Shown: positions 17,996 to 18,942 of the stretch, piece by piece
How positions within the stretch are numbered: position 1 is the stretch's first letter
Layout: each line of letters begins with the position of its first letter
Assembly: GCA_910586735.1 (NCBI GenBank)
Contig: CAJUJW010000048.1
Location: 1 to 18,942, forward strand
From: an uncultured Oscillibacter sp.
GTDB lineage: Bacteria > Bacillota > Clostridia > Oscillospirales > Oscillospiraceae
Direction: 5' to 3'
DNA length: 18,942 bases
Made by a program: the position numbers and the translations under genes
The notes under the pieces: model-generated
The model's input: the letters and a program-made list of their open reading frames with translations, nothing else
The model's database searches: none
What the model was told of the DNA's origin: nothing

Positions 17996-18942
17996 ATGAT
18001 TGTCATTTTGAAGAGCAACCCCAACCGGGACCAGCTGGAGAGCCTCATCGCCTGGCTCCAGGAGAAGGGGGTCACCATCCACACCAGCATCGGCGAGGCC
18101 CACACCATCCTGGGGCTGGTGGGAGACACCTCCAAGCTGGACATCGACCTCATCGCCGCCCTGGACATCGTCCAGGACGTGAAGCGGGTCCAGGAGCCCT
18201 ATAAGAACGCCAACCGGAAGTTCCACCCGGAGGACACCGTCATCCCCGTGGGGAACACCCAGATCGGCGGGGGCACGCTGACCATCATGGCGGGACCCTG
18301 CTCCGTGGAGAGCGAGGAGCAGGTGGTGGCCATCGCCAAGGCCGTGAAGGCCAGCGGGGCCACCATGCTGCGGGGCGGGGCCTTCAAGCCCCGGACCTCC
18401 CCCTACGCCTTCCAGGGCCTGGGGGCCACGGGCCTGGAGTACCTGAAAGTCGCCCGGCAGGAGACGGGGCTGCCCATCGTGACGGAGCTGATGGACGTGA
18501 CCCAGCTGCCCCTGTTCACCGATGTGGACGTGATCCAGATCGGGGCCCGGAACATGCAGAACTTCGACCTCCTGAAAGCCGTGGGGCACCAGGACAAGCC
18601 CGTCATGATCAAGCGGGGCATGTCGGCCACCTATGAGGAGTGGCTCATGAGCGCCGAGTACGTCATGGCCAGCGGAAACGAAAACGTCATCCTCTGCGAG
18701 CGGGGCATCCGCACCTTCGAGACCTTCACCCGCAACACCCTGGACCTGGCCACCATCCCCGCCCTGCGGTCCCTGACCCACCTGCCCATCATCATCGACC
18801 CCAGCCACGCCACGGGCAAATACTGGCTGGTGGAGCCCCTGGCCCGGGCCGCCGTGGCCGCCGGGGCGGACGGCCTCCAGATTGAGGTCCACAACGACCC
18901 GGCCCACGCCCTGTGCGACGGGCCCCAGTCCCTGAAGCCGGA
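17996..18942 (+). CDS. aroF: 3-deoxy-7-phosphoheptulonate (DAHP) synthase, type I-beta, 3' end cut by window
   Basis: Condenses phosphoenolpyruvate and erythrose 4-phosphate to DAHP, the entry step of the shikimate pathway. The frame is open from the ATG at 17996 (AGGAGG 8 bases upstream) to the window edge, 315 codons of a usual 335-340. Residues 1-70 form the small ferredoxin-like regulatory domain typical of type I-beta enzymes, which in relatives binds Tyr or Phe. The barrel follows with IMAGPCSVES (97-106), RGGAFKPRTSPYAFQGLG (126-143), QIGARNMQN (181-189), IKRGM (205-209), IIDPSHATGK (266-275) and QIEVHNDPAHALCDGPQSL (295-313). Probable metal ligands are Cys102, His271, Glu297 and Asp308. 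Both protein-level feedback and the upstream Phe/Tyr attenuator would tune it to the same end products. Confidence 0.96.
   Translation, partial: MIVILKSNPNRDQLESLIAWLQEKGVTIHTSIGEAHTILGLVGDTSKLDIDLIAALDIVQDVKRVQEPYKNANRKFHPEDTVIPVGNTQIGGGTLTIMAGPCSVESEEQVVAIAKAVKASGATMLRGGAFKPRTSPYAFQGLGATGLEYLKVARQETGLPIVTELMDVTQLPLFTDVDVIQIGARNMQNFDLLKAVGHQDKPVMIKRGMSATYEEWLMSAEYVMASGNENVILCERGIRTFETFTRNTLDLATIPALRSLTHLPIIIDPSHATGKYWLVEPLARAAVAAGADGLQIEVHNDPAHALCDGPQSLKP

Noticed and set aside
17726..18907. Minus-strand open frame of about 390 codons over the leader and aroF
   Set aside because: Antisense to DAHP synthase and to the attenuator; no ribosome site or recognisable motif.

Overview
The window reads as chromosomal DNA from a GC-rich Gram-positive anaerobe of the Clostridia, most likely Oscillospiraceae (Flavonifractor/Lawsonibacter-like). 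This is an inference from a U32 peptidase behind zapA, a divergent type II topoisomerase pair, a DegV protein, an Ile T-box before ileS, strong AGGAGG ribosome binding sites and short GC-rich intergenic palindromes. Nearly everything left of about 10.8 kb is on the minus strand and nearly everything right of 11.25 kb is on the plus strand.

Left arm (minus strand, in transcription order): the topoisomerase IV-like B subunit (parE-like), a small HTH regulator with a divergently transcribed 80-residue protein, the A subunit (parC-like), a LUD-domain protein, a lipoprotein with a pentapeptide-repeat tail, tRNA-Gly(GCC) with its own promoter and terminator, then zapA, a U32-family protein whose start overlaps the zapA stop, dUTPase, and Maf (cut by the window edge). 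The HTH module separates two genes expected to be neighbours.

Centre: the parE/degV divergent intergenic region has good promoters in both directions and a row of DnaA-box-like sequences beside an AT-rich tract. After degV comes a decayed type I toxin-antitoxin locus: a broken hydrophobic mini-ORF opposed by a perfect-consensus antisense promoter. Next to it are a frameshifted HTH gene and a divergent 51-residue protein.

Right arm (plus strand): an Ile T-box and ileS, a 71-bp perfect inverted-repeat element, a third HTH/small-protein divergent pair, a zinc-dependent phospholipase C-like protein, and a DAHP synthase (aroF, cut by the window edge). A 33-codon Phe/Tyr-rich leader peptide, a strong terminator and a competing antiterminator precede aroF. 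This is a complete-looking ribosome-mediated attenuator, unusual for a Gram-positive, and the most interesting element here.

Recurring themes are three HTH/small-protein divergent pairs with operator-like repeats, and a family of GTAGGGGCC... palindromes whose stem cores vary in a compensating way.
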